This document shows positions 4,734-5,160 of a DNA stretch of 5,160 nucleotides, piece by piece; within the stretch, counting starts at the first letter, position 1; each line of letters begins with the position of its first letter. The stretch is taken from positions 1 to 5,160 of the forward strand of contig CAYRFQ010000200.1 in NCBI GenBank assembly GCA_964423615.1, in the 5' to 3' direction. The position numbers and the translations under genes are program-made. Below the pieces are notes generated by a model. The model made no database searches. It had not been told where the DNA came from and worked only from the letters and a program-made list of their open reading frames with translations. This stretch comes from CAYRFQ01 sp964423615 (GTDB lineage: Bacteria; Planctomycetota; Planctomycetia; Gemmatales; Gemmataceae).

Positions 4734-5160
4734 ATGTTCCTCAAAGACTACGGCACCACCATGGGACCGATCGGCGTGCCCATGACAGACGAGCAGGCCC
4801 GGCAACTCGACGCCATCCTTAAGAACCTCGACGAAATCGAATACCACCGAATGCCCGTCGAAAAAGGCCATGATGGACCTGCTCCCCGACGAACGCGCCG
4901 ACATCAGTTGGATCACGACCGAATCGCTCGACCGACATCGAGACATCGTTCTCGCCGCAGGCATGGACGATTCGCACTTCCGCGCCAACCCCATCGTCAC
5001 ACTCGGACATCAATACTCATCGCCACCCGTCGGTCGATCCGCGTGGCGAATGCGAGTCACCGAGAATGACAAGAAAGGCATCAAGGCCAAGACCATCTAT
5101 CCCCCGCATCGAAGCCGATCGGGTCTCGATGAATCCACCGTCCGATGGCTGGATCATAAT
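4734..5160 (+). CDS. HK97-family prohead protease, N-terminal part, with apparent frameshift
   Basis: This resembles the capsid maturation protease that cleaves the scaffold and major head protein inside the prohead. The gene starts at ATG 4734 with AAGGAG 6 nt upstream and reads MFLKDYGTTMGPIGVPMTDE to MPVEK (44 residues) in frame 3. The family signature is in frame 1 from about 4867: WITTESLDRHRDIVLAAGMD, then FRANPIVTLGHQYSSPPVGRS and GIKAKTIYP. The His in TLGHQY (about residue 92 of the joined protein) fits the catalytic histidine of this serine protease family; the serine would lie past the window edge. The shift lies in GAAAAAGG (4860-4867), where removing one base gives VEKAMMDLLPDE and a continuous family-like N-terminus. 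Frame 1 alone could start at ATG 4870, but no good ribosome site precedes it. The gene is incomplete at the right edge. Confidence 0.72.

Noticed and set aside
4870..5069. Arg/His-rich frame-3 continuation after MPVEK
   Set aside because: The composition is low quality and the protease family motifs are in frame 1 over the same bases, so this tail is out-of-frame reading after the shift.

Overview
The window looks like a stretch of planctomycete-type bacterial DNA carrying a tailed-phage (prophage or phage-remnant) head-morphogenesis region that has been split by a block of accessory DNA. The host assignment is an inference from the style of the repeats (an abundant 45-bp two-hairpin element whose chance translations read SPLRG or PRSGD) and from the company of pentapeptide-repeat and lipoprotein genes. 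It is not proven. The left edge (1-159) is the last 52 codons of a protein resembling an HK97-type portal. The right edge (4734-5160) is the first part of an HK97-family prohead protease. These genes are normally adjacent; here about 4.57 kb lies between them.

Region by region: (1) 160-852 is a symmetric mobile unit. A Y1/HUH (IS200-like, RAYT-type) transposase gene on the minus strand is bracketed on each side by a half REP element and then a full REP-like element, with the two sides in opposite orientation. The first REP base is the base right after the portal stop codon. (2) 896-1642 is a head-to-tail array of eight full REP-like units with a period of 83-87 bp. It is interrupted by a 100-N assembly gap (1045-1144) whose two edges join seamlessly in repeat register, so the true copy number is unknown. 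(3) 1586-1804 (-) is a small secreted protein whose C-terminus has been replaced by repeat sequence. (4) 1938-3023 (+) is a pentapeptide-repeat protein with an alpha/beta C-terminal domain that resembles TIR or nucleotide-binding folds. (5) 4593 down to 3114 (-) is a compact three-gene group: a lipoprotein with a coiled coil, a GIY-YIG nuclease-like gene that is frameshifted and has no normal start codon, and a small zinc-ribbon membrane protein. (6) 4693-4727 is a perfect 10-bp inverted repeat that buries the Shine-Dalgarno of the prohead protease gene. The protease gene itself carries an apparent one-base frameshift.

Working picture (inference): REP/RAYT material and cargo have accumulated between portal and protease. 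The pentapeptide/TIR-like gene and the nuclease-lipoprotein-zinc ribbon group would be cargo genes of unknown, possibly defensive, role. Both frameshifts lie in homopolymer runs and the contig contains an N gap, so some of the apparent gene damage may be sequencing error rather than decay.
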